Origin: Candidatus Nitrosopumilus sp.
GTDB taxonomy: Archaea > Thermoproteota > Nitrososphaeria > Nitrososphaerales > Nitrosopumilaceae
NCBI GenBank assembly: GCA_013203245.1
Contig: JABMOR010000048.1
Coordinates: forward strand, 1 to 14,931
DNA: 14,931 nt
Direction: 5' to 3'
This document shows, one piece after another, positions 6,999-14,401 of this stretch. How positions within the stretch are numbered: position 1 is the first letter of the stretch; the number at the start of each line of letters is the position of its first letter. The position numbers and the translations under genes were made by a program. The notes beneath the pieces are model-generated. The model saw only the letters and a program-made list of their open reading frames with translations. It had not been told where the DNA came from and ran no database searches.

Positions 6999-8405
6999 GT
7001 GGACACATGGTTACAAGATCTTGCAGATAGAGCAATTAGTTATGCTGAAAAATCAGGAGTTCAATACTGTGATGTCAGGGCAGAACAACAAGAACGAAAA
7101 TCAGTTCTGTTAGAAAATAACGAGATAGAATATGTTAGAACAAATGATGATAGAGGCATAGGAATCAGAATAATCAAAAACAACGTATGGAGTTTTTGTT
7201 CAATAACTAATCCAAAATCTTATGAACAAATCAAAGATGCAATTGATAATTCAATAAAAAACACCATAAACAATAAAAAAAATAAAATTAATCTTTATCC
7301 AAATATTTCGAAAAAAACTAAAATTGATTATAAAGTGGTAAAAAAACCAGAATTAGAAGAGATAATTAAAATTGGATCTGAATGCAGTGAAATTATTTTA
7401 GAGATACCAAGAATAAAAAAATCCATTGTCAATCCATGGTATACATTAAATTCAAAATATTTTATAAATTCTGAAGGTTCAGAGATTTTACAAAACTTTA
7501 CAGATACTGTGGTAGAGGTTATAGCTATTGCTCATGAATCAGGAATAACACAATCAGTAAACATTACAGAAGGGGGAAGAGGGGGGCTAGAACAAATAAT
7601 CAATAAAATTCATCAAAGTGCAAAAGAAGTTGCATCAAAAGCATCACAACTAACACTTGCAAAACCAGCTAAAGAAGAAAATACAACTGTAGTAATGAAT
7701 CCAGACTTTGTGTCATTACTTACACATGAAATACTTGGACATCCATCAGAAGCTGACAGAGTATTAGGAAAAGAGATGGCATGGGCAGGAGGGGCATGGT
7801 GGAAAAATAAGCTTGGAGAAAAAATTGGTTCAGAAAATCTCAACGTATTTGATGATCCTACAATAAAAGAAAGTTTAGGATGGTATCAATTTGATGATGA
7901 GGGTGTTGAGACTAAAAAAACAACCCTTGTAGAAAAAGGAGTTTTAAAAAATCATATGCAAAATAGAGAAACAGCAGAAATATTCAATTCTGCACCTACA
8001 GGAAATATGAGGGCGACAAATTATCGATTCATGCCGTTGATACGTATGGCATGCACATGTATTGGTAATGGGGATTTGGACGTGTCTGAGATTATAAAAG
8101 ATGTCAAACATGGCTACCTAATTTCCAATATGAAAATTCCCTCAATTGACATGAAGCGATACAATTGGAGTATTTCTTGTCAATATGCACAAAAAATTGA
8201 AAATGGTGAAATTACAGATTTGCTCAGAGACGTAATTGTAATGGGCACAGCACCCAAATTCTTTGAGTCAATTGATGCGTGTGGAAATGATTTTACAGTG
8301 AGGCCAATAACTAATTGCGGTAAAGGAGATCCAATGCAATCAATGATAATGGGTAATGGAGGCCCTACAATAAGAGGAACTGCAACAGTAAAGAGTGTAA
8401 ATTAG
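6999..8405 (+). CDS. tldD: TldD-family metalloprotease
   Basis: The 468-residue protein matches the TldD/PmbA (modulator of DNA gyrase) family over its whole length. The N-terminal domain starts as usual, with a helix followed by AEKSGVQYCDVRAE. The metalloprotease motif HEILGH is at 243-248, with E244 as catalytic base. Near the C-terminus CGKGDP (C440) matches the position of the third metal ligand, a Cys, in E. coli TldD. The ending, Gly-rich with PTIRGTATV, is typical. TldD normally works with the inactive partner TldE/PmbA to degrade unfolded or small peptides; no tldE lies in this window. Start is GTG at 6999; no in-frame ATG gives a complete N-terminal helix. The next gene begins 4 nt after the stop, so it heads a transcription unit with two DNA glycosylases. 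Confidence 0.92.
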   Translation: MDTWLQDLADRAISYAEKSGVQYCDVRAEQQERKSVLLENNEIEYVRTNDDRGIGIRIIKNNVWSFCSITNPKSYEQIKDAIDNSIKNTINNKKNKINLYPNISKKTKIDYKVVKKPELEEIIKIGSECSEIILEIPRIKKSIVNPWYTLNSKYFINSEGSEILQNFTDTVVEVIAIAHESGITQSVNITEGGRGGLEQIINKIHQSAKEVASKASQLTLAKPAKEENTTVVMNPDFVSLLTHEILGHPSEADRVLGKEMAWAGGAWWKNKLGEKIGSENLNVFDDPTIKESLGWYQFDDEGVETKKTTLVEKGVLKNHMQNRETAEIFNSAPTGNMRATNYRFMPLIRMACTCIGNGDLDVSEIIKDVKHGYLISNMKIPSIDMKRYNWSISCQYAQKIENGEITDLLRDVIVMGTAPKFFESIDACGNDFTVRPITNCGKGDPMQSMIMGNGGPTIRGTATVKSVN

Positions 8406-8408
8406 AAA

Positions 8409-9002
8409 ATGAGTAAAAAATTAGAAATCATTAAACAAAAAGTAATCAAATGTACAAATTGTGATCTTTGTAAAACTAGAACCAATTCAGTTCCAGGCAA
8501 AGGAAATTTTCACTCAAATGTAATCTTTGTAGGAGAAGCGCCAGGAAAAAATGAGGATAAAAACGGAGAGCCGTTTATCGGAATTGCAGGAAAAAAACTT
8601 TCAATGGCTCTAAAAGAAGCAGGTGTTTCAAGAGATGATGTGTACATTACAAATATTGTAAAATGCAGACCTCCAAAAAATAGAGTGCCAACTGCAATTG
8701 AAAGAGAGACATGTCAAGAATACCTGAAACAAGAAATAGCAATTATAAAACCAAAAATAATTTGCATTTTAGGAAATACTGCATTTAATTCTCTATTGGG
8801 AGGTTCAGAGATAACAAAATTCAGAGGGAAACTAGTCAAAAAAGATAATCAATTGTATTTTTTATCCCTACATCCAGCCGCTACAATATACAATCAAGAA
8901 TTAATCACAGTGTTAAAAAAAGATATTGTGAAATTGTTTAATTTAATTGTAAAGTTAAAAAATAACAAAAAAGTGAAAATAGATATTGACTATACTACCT
9001 AG
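8409..9002 (+). CDS. Family-4 uracil-DNA glycosylase with iron-sulphur cluster
   Basis: The enzyme removes uracil from DNA at the start of base excision repair. In 197 residues it has C15-x2-C18 near the N-terminus and C86-x15-C102 in the middle, the four-Cys pattern that holds a [4Fe-4S] cluster in family 4. C21 is an extra Cys. The uracil-binding motif GEAPGKNED is at 42-50, the NIVKCRPPKNR stretch at 82-92, and the leucine-loop motif HPAA at 155-158. Length is normal. The C-terminal tail is Lys-rich and could aid DNA binding. ATG at 8409 follows the tldD stop by 3 nt, and the next gene starts inside its last codons, so translation is probably coupled. Confidence 0.93.
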   Translation: MSKKLEIIKQKVIKCTNCDLCKTRTNSVPGKGNFHSNVIFVGEAPGKNEDKNGEPFIGIAGKKLSMALKEAGVSRDDVYITNIVKCRPPKNRVPTAIERETCQEYLKQEIAIIKPKIICILGNTAFNSLLGGSEITKFRGKLVKKDNQLYFLSLHPAATIYNQELITVLKKDIVKLFNLIVKLKNNKKVKIDIDYTT

Positions 9003-9543
9003 AGAATTTTATTCAAATGATACTGTAACAGTAGCAAAAAATCTTTTAGGGAAAAAAATAATTCGGATAATAGGTCAAAATAAAATATCAGGCATAATCA
9101 CAGAAACTGAAGCGTATAGACATAGTGACGACCCTGCAAGTCATGCATTTAGAAAAATCACAGATAGAAACAAGGTAATGTTTGAAGAAGTAGGTTTTGC
9201 CTATGTCTATTTTACATATGGAATGCATTTTTGTTTTAATGTAGTAGCAAAAAATCCCAAATCAGTAGCAGGAGCAGTCCTAATCCGTGCAATCAAGCCT
9301 GAAAACGGAATCAAAATCATGCAAAAAAATAGAGGAAACCCTAATTTAAAAAATCTTGTAAACGGACCAGCAAAATTGGCACAAGCCCTAGACATAACCA
9401 AAGAGCAGTACGGTATTGATTTGACAAAAAAATCAAAACTATACATCACAGAAGGAATAAAAATTAAAAAAATTATCTCATCACCAAGGATAGGGATTAC
9501 AAAAGCTGTCGACAAGTTGTGGAATTTTAAAATTGAAATCTAA
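8986..9543 (+). CDS. 3-methyladenine DNA glycosylase (AAG/MPG family)
   Basis: The enzyme excises alkylated purines such as 3-methyladenine and probably hypoxanthine. The protein has 185 residues. ETEAY at 40-44 supplies the catalytic Glu (E42, matching human AAG Glu125) and the base-stacking Tyr (Y44, matching Tyr127). Other family marks are DPASHAF (49-55), the YVYFTYGMHFCFNVV core, AVLIRAI at 97-103 and LVNGPAKLAQAL. It ends with the usual RIGITKA and KLWNFKI strands. The only possible start in frame is TTG at 8986, since a stop lies at 8980-8982 and the next Met is inside the core. It therefore overlaps the uracil glycosylase gene by 17 nt, and its end overlaps the convergent DedA gene by 4 nt. 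Confidence 0.92.
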   Translation: MTILPREFYSNDTVTVAKNLLGKKIIRIIGQNKISGIITETEAYRHSDDPASHAFRKITDRNKVMFEEVGFAYVYFTYGMHFCFNVVAKNPKSVAGAVLIRAIKPENGIKIMQKNRGNPNLKNLVNGPAKLAQALDITKEQYGIDLTKKSKLYITEGIKIKKIISSPRIGITKAVDKLWNFKIEI

Positions 9544-10187
9544 TCGTTGTTGTTTTCATCTTCATTATTTTCATCCAAAGTCCACGGTGCAAACTTTCCA
9601 AGAATTCTTGCCCAATCTAACCTCAACAGCAATATGATAACGACAGTCATCATGGCACCAAAAATAACAATTCCAATGTATATCGGAGTCGTATCATCTA
9701 TATTTTCAAGGAATGGCTCTACCAATGACAACCCCAAATGATGTGAAATAAGTATGATAGAATAACTTAGAACGATTTTCCCAGTAAGAGTTGCAATAAA
9801 GAATCTTTTAGGATTGTATTTTGCCAATCCCAATGGAACATACACTAGATCATCAGGGATCGGAGTTGCAGCAGCAAAGAATGCAGCCCCTGCACCATAT
9901 CTTTTGATTAATCTTTCAAACGGGCGCATTCTCTTTCGAGTCTTTTCATTGATCATTCTTCTGCCACCATAACTAAGATAGAAAATAATTTGTTTTGCAG
10001 CAGTTGCAGTAAATGCCGATACCAATGCCAAAATATGTAGATCGTATTGGTCCCCTACAGACATTGTAGCAAGAAGTAAGAACCCAGGCAAGGGGACAAA
10101 AGGCACTAGAGAACCAAAGAAATTAACTAAAGCTAGAAGATAATACCCCACATCAGTCGCAAACGGAAAGATATCGATAAAATCCAC
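9540..10187 (-). CDS. DedA/SNARE-associated (VTT-domain) membrane protein
   Basis: The 215-residue protein has hydrophobic segments at about 14-42, 50-72, 98-122, 130-160 and 169-190. The central pattern is a VTT/DedA domain: a re-entrant Pro-rich hairpin (PFVPLPGF, 29-36), a basic helix (RRMINEKTRKRMRPF, 76-90), then AATPIPDDLVYVPLGLAKY with paired Pro and Asp residues, and a Lys-Arg-Phe step before the next helix. DedA proteins are lipid scramblases or flippases linked to envelope homeostasis; the archaeal substrate is not known. The C-terminus is a short acidic Asn/Asp/Glu tail, presumably cytosolic. A TATA box at 10211-10222 predicts transcription start at about the ATG. Confidence 0.8.
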   Translation of the reverse strand: MDFIDIFPFATDVGYYLLALVNFFGSLVPFVPLPGFLLLATMSVGDQYDLHILALVSAFTATAAKQIIFYLSYGGRRMINEKTRKRMRPFERLIKRYGAGAAFFAAATPIPDDLVYVPLGLAKYNPKRFFIATLTGKIVLSYSIILISHHLGLSLVEPFLENIDDTTPIYIGIVIFGAMMTVVIILLLRLDWARILGKFAPWTLDENNEDENNND

Positions 10188-10210
10188 AAATCAAACTGTT
10201 TCTGGGCCGT

Positions 10211-10222
10211 ATTTAATTAAAT
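10211..10222 (-). promoter_or_regulatory. TATA box for the DedA-type gene
   Basis: ATTTAATTAAAT is a perfect palindrome centred about 29 bp upstream of the ATG at 10187. It lies in a 90-bp divergent promoter region; the plus-strand gene has its own box nearer to its start. Confidence 0.5.
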
Positions 10223-10245
10223 CTAGAATAAAGAAAGGTGCGTTC

Positions 10246-10255
10246 ATTAAAATAT
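10246..10255 (+). promoter_or_regulatory. TATA box for the DUF6659-like gene
   Basis: ATTAAAATAT is centred 27 bp upstream of the ATG at 10278, predicting a leaderless mRNA. Confidence 0.5.
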
Positions 10256-10277
10256 CATCTTTTTAGAACTCTAGCAG

Positions 10278-10652
10278 ATGTCAAAAAAAGATTTTGAAGC
10301 TATTTGTGATACGATTGCAACAATTAGTCCATTTATCAGATTTGTAGGCGTAATTGGTGAAAGCGGAAACCTGCTAGCATACAAACGAAGACCAGATTTA
10401 ATTCCATTATTAAATGAAAAAAATACCCAGTATCAATTTTCACATATTGCAATGAAAACAGATTTGGAAGGATTTTTTGATAAAAATCTAGGAGAGATTG
10501 AATTTGTCTGGGAAGAAAGGAAAAAGGTGCAAACAATTTCATTTGCAATTAAAAAATCAAGAGTTTGGATATCAATTGATAAAAAAGTCATCAGATCAGA
10601 AGTGTTAAGAATCATCGATTCGTGTTTCCCAATTGTAAAAAAATATTCCTAG
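10278..10652 (+). CDS. Thaumarchaeal small protein, DUF6659/roadblock-like
   Basis: The 124-residue soluble protein has alternating helices and strands: a helix (3-17), then FIRFVGVIGESGNLLAYKRR (19-38), a helix around 54-70, and two strands at about 84-101 ending in VWISIDKK. This order, a first helix followed by a Gly-x-Gly strand turn, resembles roadblock/profilin-like folds. From memory it also resembles the thaumarchaeal family filed as DUF6659; that match is unverified. It may be a signalling or GTPase-associated protein, but no catalytic residue is visible. A 31-residue zinc-finger ORF begins 3 nt after its stop and is probably co-transcribed. Confidence 0.72.
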   Translation: MSKKDFEAICDTIATISPFIRFVGVIGESGNLLAYKRRPDLIPLLNEKNTQYQFSHIAMKTDLEGFFDKNLGEIEFVWEERKKVQTISFAIKKSRVWISIDKKVIRSEVLRIIDSCFPIVKKYS

Positions 10653-10655
10653 CAC

Positions 10656-10751
10656 ATGAAATGCCCATACTGTGAAATTGATTTAGACTCACTTTGTATG
10701 ACGGATGGATTAAAACACATACTAGAACATAAAAAGAAAATACAAAATTAA
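10656..10751 (+). CDS. 31-residue mini C2H2 zinc finger
   Basis: ATG at 10656 starts 31 codons ending in TAA. The product begins MKCPYCE and later reads GLKHILEHKKK, giving C3-x2-C6-x14-H21-x3-H25, close to a classical C2H2 finger (C-x2-C-x12-H-x3-H). A fifth candidate ligand is C14. The whole protein is one finger with a basic tail, so it could bind DNA, RNA or a partner protein. It lies 3 nt downstream of the preceding gene and so is probably translated from the same mRNA. The motif makes a chance ORF unlikely. Confidence 0.7.
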   Translation: MKCPYCEIDLDSLCMTDGLKHILEHKKKIQN

Positions 10752-10755
10752 AATA
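10748..10755 (+). promoter_or_regulatory. TATA box for the coiled-coil protein gene
   Basis: TTAAAATA overlaps the stop codon of the zinc-finger ORF and is centred about 25 bp upstream of the ATG at 10777. This fits a leaderless mRNA. Confidence 0.5.
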
Positions 10756-10776
10756 TTTGAATAATTTCTAAAAAAC

Positions 10777-11070
10777 ATGGAAAAACCAGATGAAATTCAA
10801 AAGTTAATTGATGAGATTAATTTTAGAAAATCAAATCCTAAAAATTATGAAGAGATGAAAGCCGAAGAACTCAGTAAAGAATTAAGAAAAATTATGAAAT
10901 TTGAACAGGAATCATTTAAGAAGATAGAAGAGTTTGAAAAAACTCAGAAGAATCAAGATCTAGTTCAATATGCAAAAATTATTAGTAGAAACACAACTGG
11001 AAGAGAAATTACACAGTTACAAGAAACATATTTGAGAAAAATTGATGAAGAATTTCTCAACAAGAAATAA
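10777..11070 (+). CDS. Small charged coiled-coil protein of unknown function
   Basis: The 97-residue protein is almost entirely helical and highly charged. Residues about 20-58 (KNYEEMKAEELSKELRKI onward) have heptad-like spacing of Leu/Ile/Phe among Lys and Glu. The C-terminal part (70-97) holds a second amphipathic helix after a short NTTGRE turn. It has no Cys, membrane segment or catalytic motif. The TATA box upstream argues for its own promoter. It converges on the DppD-type gene with only 2 bp between stops. No family is recognised. Confidence 0.65.
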   Translation: MEKPDEIQKLIDEINFRKSNPKNYEEMKAEELSKELRKIMKFEQESFKKIEEFEKTQKNQDLVQYAKIISRNTTGREITQLQETYLRKIDEEFLNKK

Positions 11071-11072
11071 TT

Positions 11073-12011
11073 TTATTTTTCATCTTCATACAACCAACAT
11101 CTAACATAACCAGTATCAGTTTTGAATTTAGTGGGAATCTCTTTGCATTTCTCTATAGCCTGCGGACATCGTTCAAGAAATCTGCATTGTGTTGGCGCAT
11201 CAAGCAAACTAGGTGGAATCCCTTTGATATATTTTGGAGTGTTACCTTTCAAAGTCGGAATTGATTCTAAAAGACCTTGAGTGTATGGATGCTTTGGGTT
11301 TTTGTAAATTTGTTCTGAAGAACCAAACTCTACCATTTGTCCCCCATACATTATGCCAATTTTATCGGCAATTTCAGATAAAACGGCCAAATCATGCGTA
11401 ATTAACATCAAAGACATGCCATCTTTTTTTAGAGATTTTAATAAATTAATAATTTGAGCTTGAATCAAAACATCCAAAGCTGTAGTAGGTTCATCTGCAA
11501 TTACAAATTTTGGTCTAAGTAACAATGCCATTGCAATGACAACTCTTTGTTTCATCCCTCCACTTAGTTCGTGAGGGTATTTTTTTAGAACATTTTCATC
11601 AAGACTAACAGAATTCATGGCATCTAAAATTATTTTTTCAAAATCACCATTATAGTCATGTTGTTTTAAAATTTCTACAAATTGTTCATTAATTGTAAAT
11701 ACAGGATCCAAAGAACTCATGGCACCCTGAAAGACCATGGAGATTTTTTTCCATCTGTATTCATCGTCAAATTTTGACTTTTCCATATCTAAAATAGAGT
11801 CACCATCAAAATTGACATTGCCCTTTGTAGTTCCTCCCAAAAGCATTCGAATTATGGATAAACCTAATGTGCTTTTTCCACATGCGCTCTCGCCTGCAAT
11901 CCCTATTGACTCACCACTGTCTAATTCAAAATCAACATCATCAACTGCATAGACAGGTCCTCTTGATGACGAATACGTGGAGGATAATCCCTCAACTTTT
12001 AGAAACGTCAT
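11073..12011 (-). CDS. Oligopeptide/dipeptide ABC transporter ATP-binding protein (DppD/OppD type)
   Basis: The 312-residue protein is a full ABC ATPase: Walker A GESACGKST at 40-48, Q-loop Q95, signature LSGGMKQR at 149-156, Walker B with DEPTTALD at 173-180, and switch His206 in LITHDLA. The C-terminal extension with NPKHPYTQGLL (238-248) is the oligopeptide/dipeptide-type domain. It holds C276, C282, C289 and C305, which may bind an iron-sulphur cluster as reported for some DppD proteins. It would energise uptake of peptides or, in some archaea, nickel or sugars. The permeases, binding protein and DppF partner are absent from the window, so this gene stands alone here or ends a split operon. 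Walker A has Ala-Cys where the family usually has Gly-Ser; the Lys and Ser/Thr are intact. Confidence 0.9.
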   Translation of the reverse strand: MTFLKVEGLSSTYSSSRGPVYAVDDVDFELDSGESIGIAGESACGKSTLGLSIIRMLLGGTTKGNVNFDGDSILDMEKSKFDDEYRWKKISMVFQGAMSSLDPVFTINEQFVEILKQHDYNGDFEKIILDAMNSVSLDENVLKKYPHELSGGMKQRVVIAMALLLRPKFVIADEPTTALDVLIQAQIINLLKSLKKDGMSLMLITHDLAVLSEIADKIGIMYGGQMVEFGSSEQIYKNPKHPYTQGLLESIPTLKGNTPKYIKGIPPSLLDAPTQCRFLERCPQAIEKCKEIPTKFKTDTGYVRCWLYEDEK

Positions 12012-12055
12012 TGTTCTCTTAGATCCAAACTAGCATTTTTGTTTTGCACTAAGGG

Positions 12056-12063
12056 ATATAAAC
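12056..12063 (+). promoter_or_regulatory. TATA box of the aspS transcription unit
   Basis: ATATAAAC is centred about 34 bp upstream of the ATG at 12094, giving a leader of about 9 nt. An in-frame mini-ORF ATG at 12076, which reaches a stop just before 12094, would lie upstream of the predicted transcript start. Confidence 0.5.
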
Positions 12064-12093
12064 AACATTATCAGAATGAAAAAGTCGATTTAA

Positions 12094-12603
12094 ATGAAAT
12101 TACCAATCTGTGGCTTTGATGCAAAAAATTCAATTCTATGTCCCCAGTGTGAAAGTAAAATTGAATCAGGAGAATTGACAAAAGCCGACATTGTCGCATC
12201 AATGAACCTTGCAAAAATTGCAAAATCAAATAAAGAAATTGAAAATTTTACACTATATTCATGCAAAGAGTTTGACGGGAATTTTGTTTTATCTTTGGCA
12301 AAAAAGGACATCATGATAATCAGACAAAGTCGCACACTATATCGAATATTGCAAGAAGAATTCAAAGGGAAAATTTGGCTCGTGGAGGCTGATGAGACAG
12401 ATAAGCGATTCATAGAAGATTTGTTCTTTCCAACTAAAATTCTATCAATTAATGAAGTTTGGGCAAAAGGGATTCAAAAGACTAAAGCAGTTGTTTCAGG
12501 CAAATGGACTCCTAAATTTCCAATTGACACTGAAAAAGTAGTACAGATAGTCAGAAACGCCCGAAACCTTGACATTGAGATAGAATTTGAGGATAAAAGA
12601 TAG
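12094..12603 (+). CDS. Conserved archaeal Cys-motif protein encoded upstream of aspS
   Basis: The 169-residue protein starts with a short metal-binding-like segment, C6-x9-C16-x2-C19 (ICGFDAK then CPQCESK). A helix and a central alpha/beta part follow, with conserved-looking IRQSRTLYRILQEEFKGK and DLFFPTKILSINEVW stretches. The last 25 residues (FPIDTEKVVQIVRNARNLD) resemble the final helix-strand of KH or related RNA-binding folds. I recall comparable archaeal proteins with this N-terminus but cannot confirm a family name. A role with RNA is inferred from the Cys motif, the KH-like end and its place 2 nt before aspS. The start is supported by the TATA box at 12056-12063. Confidence 0.75.
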   Translation: MKLPICGFDAKNSILCPQCESKIESGELTKADIVASMNLAKIAKSNKEIENFTLYSCKEFDGNFVLSLAKKDIMIIRQSRTLYRILQEEFKGKIWLVEADETDKRFIEDLFFPTKILSINEVWAKGIQKTKAVVSGKWTPKFPIDTEKVVQIVRNARNLDIEIEFEDKR

Positions 12604-12605
12604 AC

Positions 12606-13892
12606 ATGGTTTTTGTGAAAACTCACGATATTTCTGAATTAAATCAAGAATTAATCGGAAAACAAGTTGTATTGGGAGGATGGATTGAGGATCTTAGAAA
12701 ATTAGGAAAAATGTCATTTATCACTCTTCGTGATGTCTCAGGAATATCCCAAGTGATAGTAAAAGGGGAATTAAACGACAATCTTGGGGAAATTAATCGT
12801 CAGAGCGTAGTTACCATCAAAGGAATTGTACAAGAGACCAAAGCTCGCGACTTTGCATTTGAGATTAAAGCAGATGAAATCGAAGTTTTAGGAAAAGCAA
12901 TTCATCCATTACCAGTTGACCCAATTGGCAGACTAGAAAGTAACATCGACACTAGATTGAATCATCGTGCACTTGACATGAGAAATCAAAGAACAGCCTC
13001 AATTTTCAAATTACGTCACCATGTATTGCAGTCATTAAGAAAAACTTTGGCAGATAAAAAATTCTTGGAAATTACAACTCCAAAAATCATCGGCAGTGCA
13101 AGTGAAGGGGGTGCAGACTTGTTTTCATTGGACTATTTTGGAAAAACTGCATATCTTGCTCAAAGTCCACAATTATACAAAGAGCAAATGACCATAGGAC
13201 TGGAACGAGTCTTTGAGATTGCAAACTTTTACAGAGCAGAAAATTCTCACACAGGAAGACATTTGACAGAATTTACCAGTGTAGACATTGAAGCTGCATT
13301 CATGGATTACGAAGATGTTATGGATGTTTTAGAATCACTAGTGTTACAAGTTTACAAAGATATTTCAGAAAATTGTAAAGCAGAACAAGAAGCAATAGAG
13401 CATACCATTGAGATACCTTCAGCACCATTTCAAAGAATAACGTACACTCAATGTATTGAAGAATTGAAAAAAGAAGGAGAAAAAGTAGAATTTGGGGATG
13501 ATTTATTGGATTCACACTTGCGAATTATAGGTAAAAATCATCCAGGGTTTTTCTTTTTAACTGACTGGCCTATGAAGCTAAAACCATTTTACATTAGAGA
13601 AAAAGATGAAGATGCAACACTTTCGCGCTCATTTGATTTGCAGTATGGATTTTTAGAATTATCTTCAGGAGGAACTAGACTTCACAATCCAGAAATGCTC
13701 AAAGCAAGATTAAAAGAGCAAGGATTAGATCCTGAACAATTTGCAGACCATCTTAAAACATTTGATTGGGGAATGCCACCACATTCAGGATGGGGAATGG
13801 GTTTGGAGAGACTGTTAACTACACTAATTGGAATTGATAATGTTCGCGAAGTTGTTTTGTATCCACGAGACCCAGATAGGCTTAGTCCATAG
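12606..13892 (+). CDS. aspS: Aspartyl-tRNA synthetase, archaeal type
   Basis: The 428-residue class II synthetase charges tRNA with aspartate. An N-terminal OB-fold anticodon-binding domain (about 17-100) is followed by the catalytic core. The core has the DTRLNHRALDMR stretch (115-126), a motif 1 helix (133-160), the aspartate-site QSPQLYKEQ (186-194), motif 2 FYRAENSHTGRHLTEF at 208-223, and motif 3 GWGMGLERLL near 395-404. It lacks the bacterial GAD insertion, as expected for the archaeal/eukaryotic form. Whether it also charges tRNA-Asn (the non-discriminating form) cannot be settled here. It lies 2 nt after the Cys-motif gene and 15 nt before a zinc-ribbon gene, in one unit. Confidence 0.96.
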   Translation: MVFVKTHDISELNQELIGKQVVLGGWIEDLRKLGKMSFITLRDVSGISQVIVKGELNDNLGEINRQSVVTIKGIVQETKARDFAFEIKADEIEVLGKAIHPLPVDPIGRLESNIDTRLNHRALDMRNQRTASIFKLRHHVLQSLRKTLADKKFLEITTPKIIGSASEGGADLFSLDYFGKTAYLAQSPQLYKEQMTIGLERVFEIANFYRAENSHTGRHLTEFTSVDIEAAFMDYEDVMDVLESLVLQVYKDISENCKAEQEAIEHTIEIPSAPFQRITYTQCIEELKKEGEKVEFGDDLLDSHLRIIGKNHPGFFFLTDWPMKLKPFYIREKDEDATLSRSFDLQYGFLELSSGGTRLHNPEMLKARLKEQGLDPEQFADHLKTFDWGMPPHSGWGMGLERLLTTLIGIDNVREVVLYPRDPDRLSP

Positions 13893-13907
13893 AGGGATAT
13901 TGAAAAG

Positions 13908-14141
13908 ATGACACTATTTTGTAAACAATGTAACGAGAGAAGATTGCCGCTAGTATTTGCAAAGGATAAAGCTCCACTATGGATATGTGAAAAATGCGGA
14001 AATTTTGCCGACGGTGAGGATGTAATTATTCGTGAAGTAACTAAAGAAGAAAAAGACGCCATGAAGAAAAGGCAAGAAGATTTTGAAAATAATACTGTAC
14101 TAACTGGAGAAAAACTACACAGAAGAAAAGGCGTCAACTAA
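13908..14141 (+). CDS. Small zinc-ribbon protein (TFS/RPB9 N-terminal-like)
   Basis: The 77-residue protein has C5-x2-C8 and C27-x2-C30 set in a short beta ribbon (FCKQCNE then ICEKCGNFADG), like the N-terminal zinc ribbon of transcription factor S and RPB9. The second half is a charged helix (TKEEKDAMKKRQEDFE) and a basic tail. The C-terminal TFS ribbon with its Asp-Glu hairpin is missing, so it cannot be a full cleavage factor. It may bind RNA, the ribosome or polymerase; function is not known. The stop and the next start overlap as TAATG. Confidence 0.75.
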   Translation: MTLFCKQCNERRLPLVFAKDKAPLWICEKCGNFADGEDVIIREVTKEEKDAMKKRQEDFENNTVLTGEKLHRRKGVN

Positions 14142-14401
14142 TGATTGAGCAAATCGATGCCAAAAAAGTAGTCGAGGTAATTGGAAATAATCTGATTGGA
14201 GTATCACATGATTCTAGTAGTTTTGCCAAACTGCCTGACTCATTTTGGGGATACTTTGCAAGGGGTCATGATACCAAAGGAACGTTTGGTGTTATAGTGA
14301 CCTATTCAAAAGACGGCAAAGACGTGGATGAATTAATCAAAATGTATGAAGATTGGGCTGCAAAAAACAAAACAAAATCAGAATCTACTTCGTCTCTTTG
14401 A
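14141..14401 (+). CDS. Small unknown protein at the end of the aspS unit
   Basis: The 86-residue soluble protein overlaps the preceding stop by 1 nt, so translation is probably coupled. It has a helix (7-16), a central stretch with aromatic and Gly residues (DSFWGYFARGHDTKGTFGVI, 33-52), a strand, then an amphipathic helix (DELIKMYEDWAAK) and a Ser/Thr-rich tail. No metal ligands or membrane segments are seen. The last 17 nt overlap a convergent zinc-ribbon gene. No family is recognised. Confidence 0.65.
   Translation: MIEQIDAKKVVEVIGNNLIGVSHDSSSFAKLPDSFWGYFARGHDTKGTFGVIVTYSKDGKDVDELIKMYEDWAAKNKTKSESTSSL

Noticed and set aside
9207..9515. Minus-strand ORF with hydrophobic segments opposite the alkyladenine glycosylase gene
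   Set aside because: The plus-strand frame carries all catalytic motifs of the glycosylase; the antisense product has no family features.
12090..12413. Minus-strand ORF opposite the Cys-motif gene
   Set aside because: Antisense shadow of a protein with a promoter and operon context; composition is typical of reverse-frame translation.
13682..14137. Long minus-strand ORF (151 codons) across the aspS 3' end and the zinc-ribbon gene
   Set aside because: It lies opposite well-supported genes (aspS motif 3 and a four-Cys ribbon), and its product is a Ser/Phe/Leu-rich low-quality sequence.
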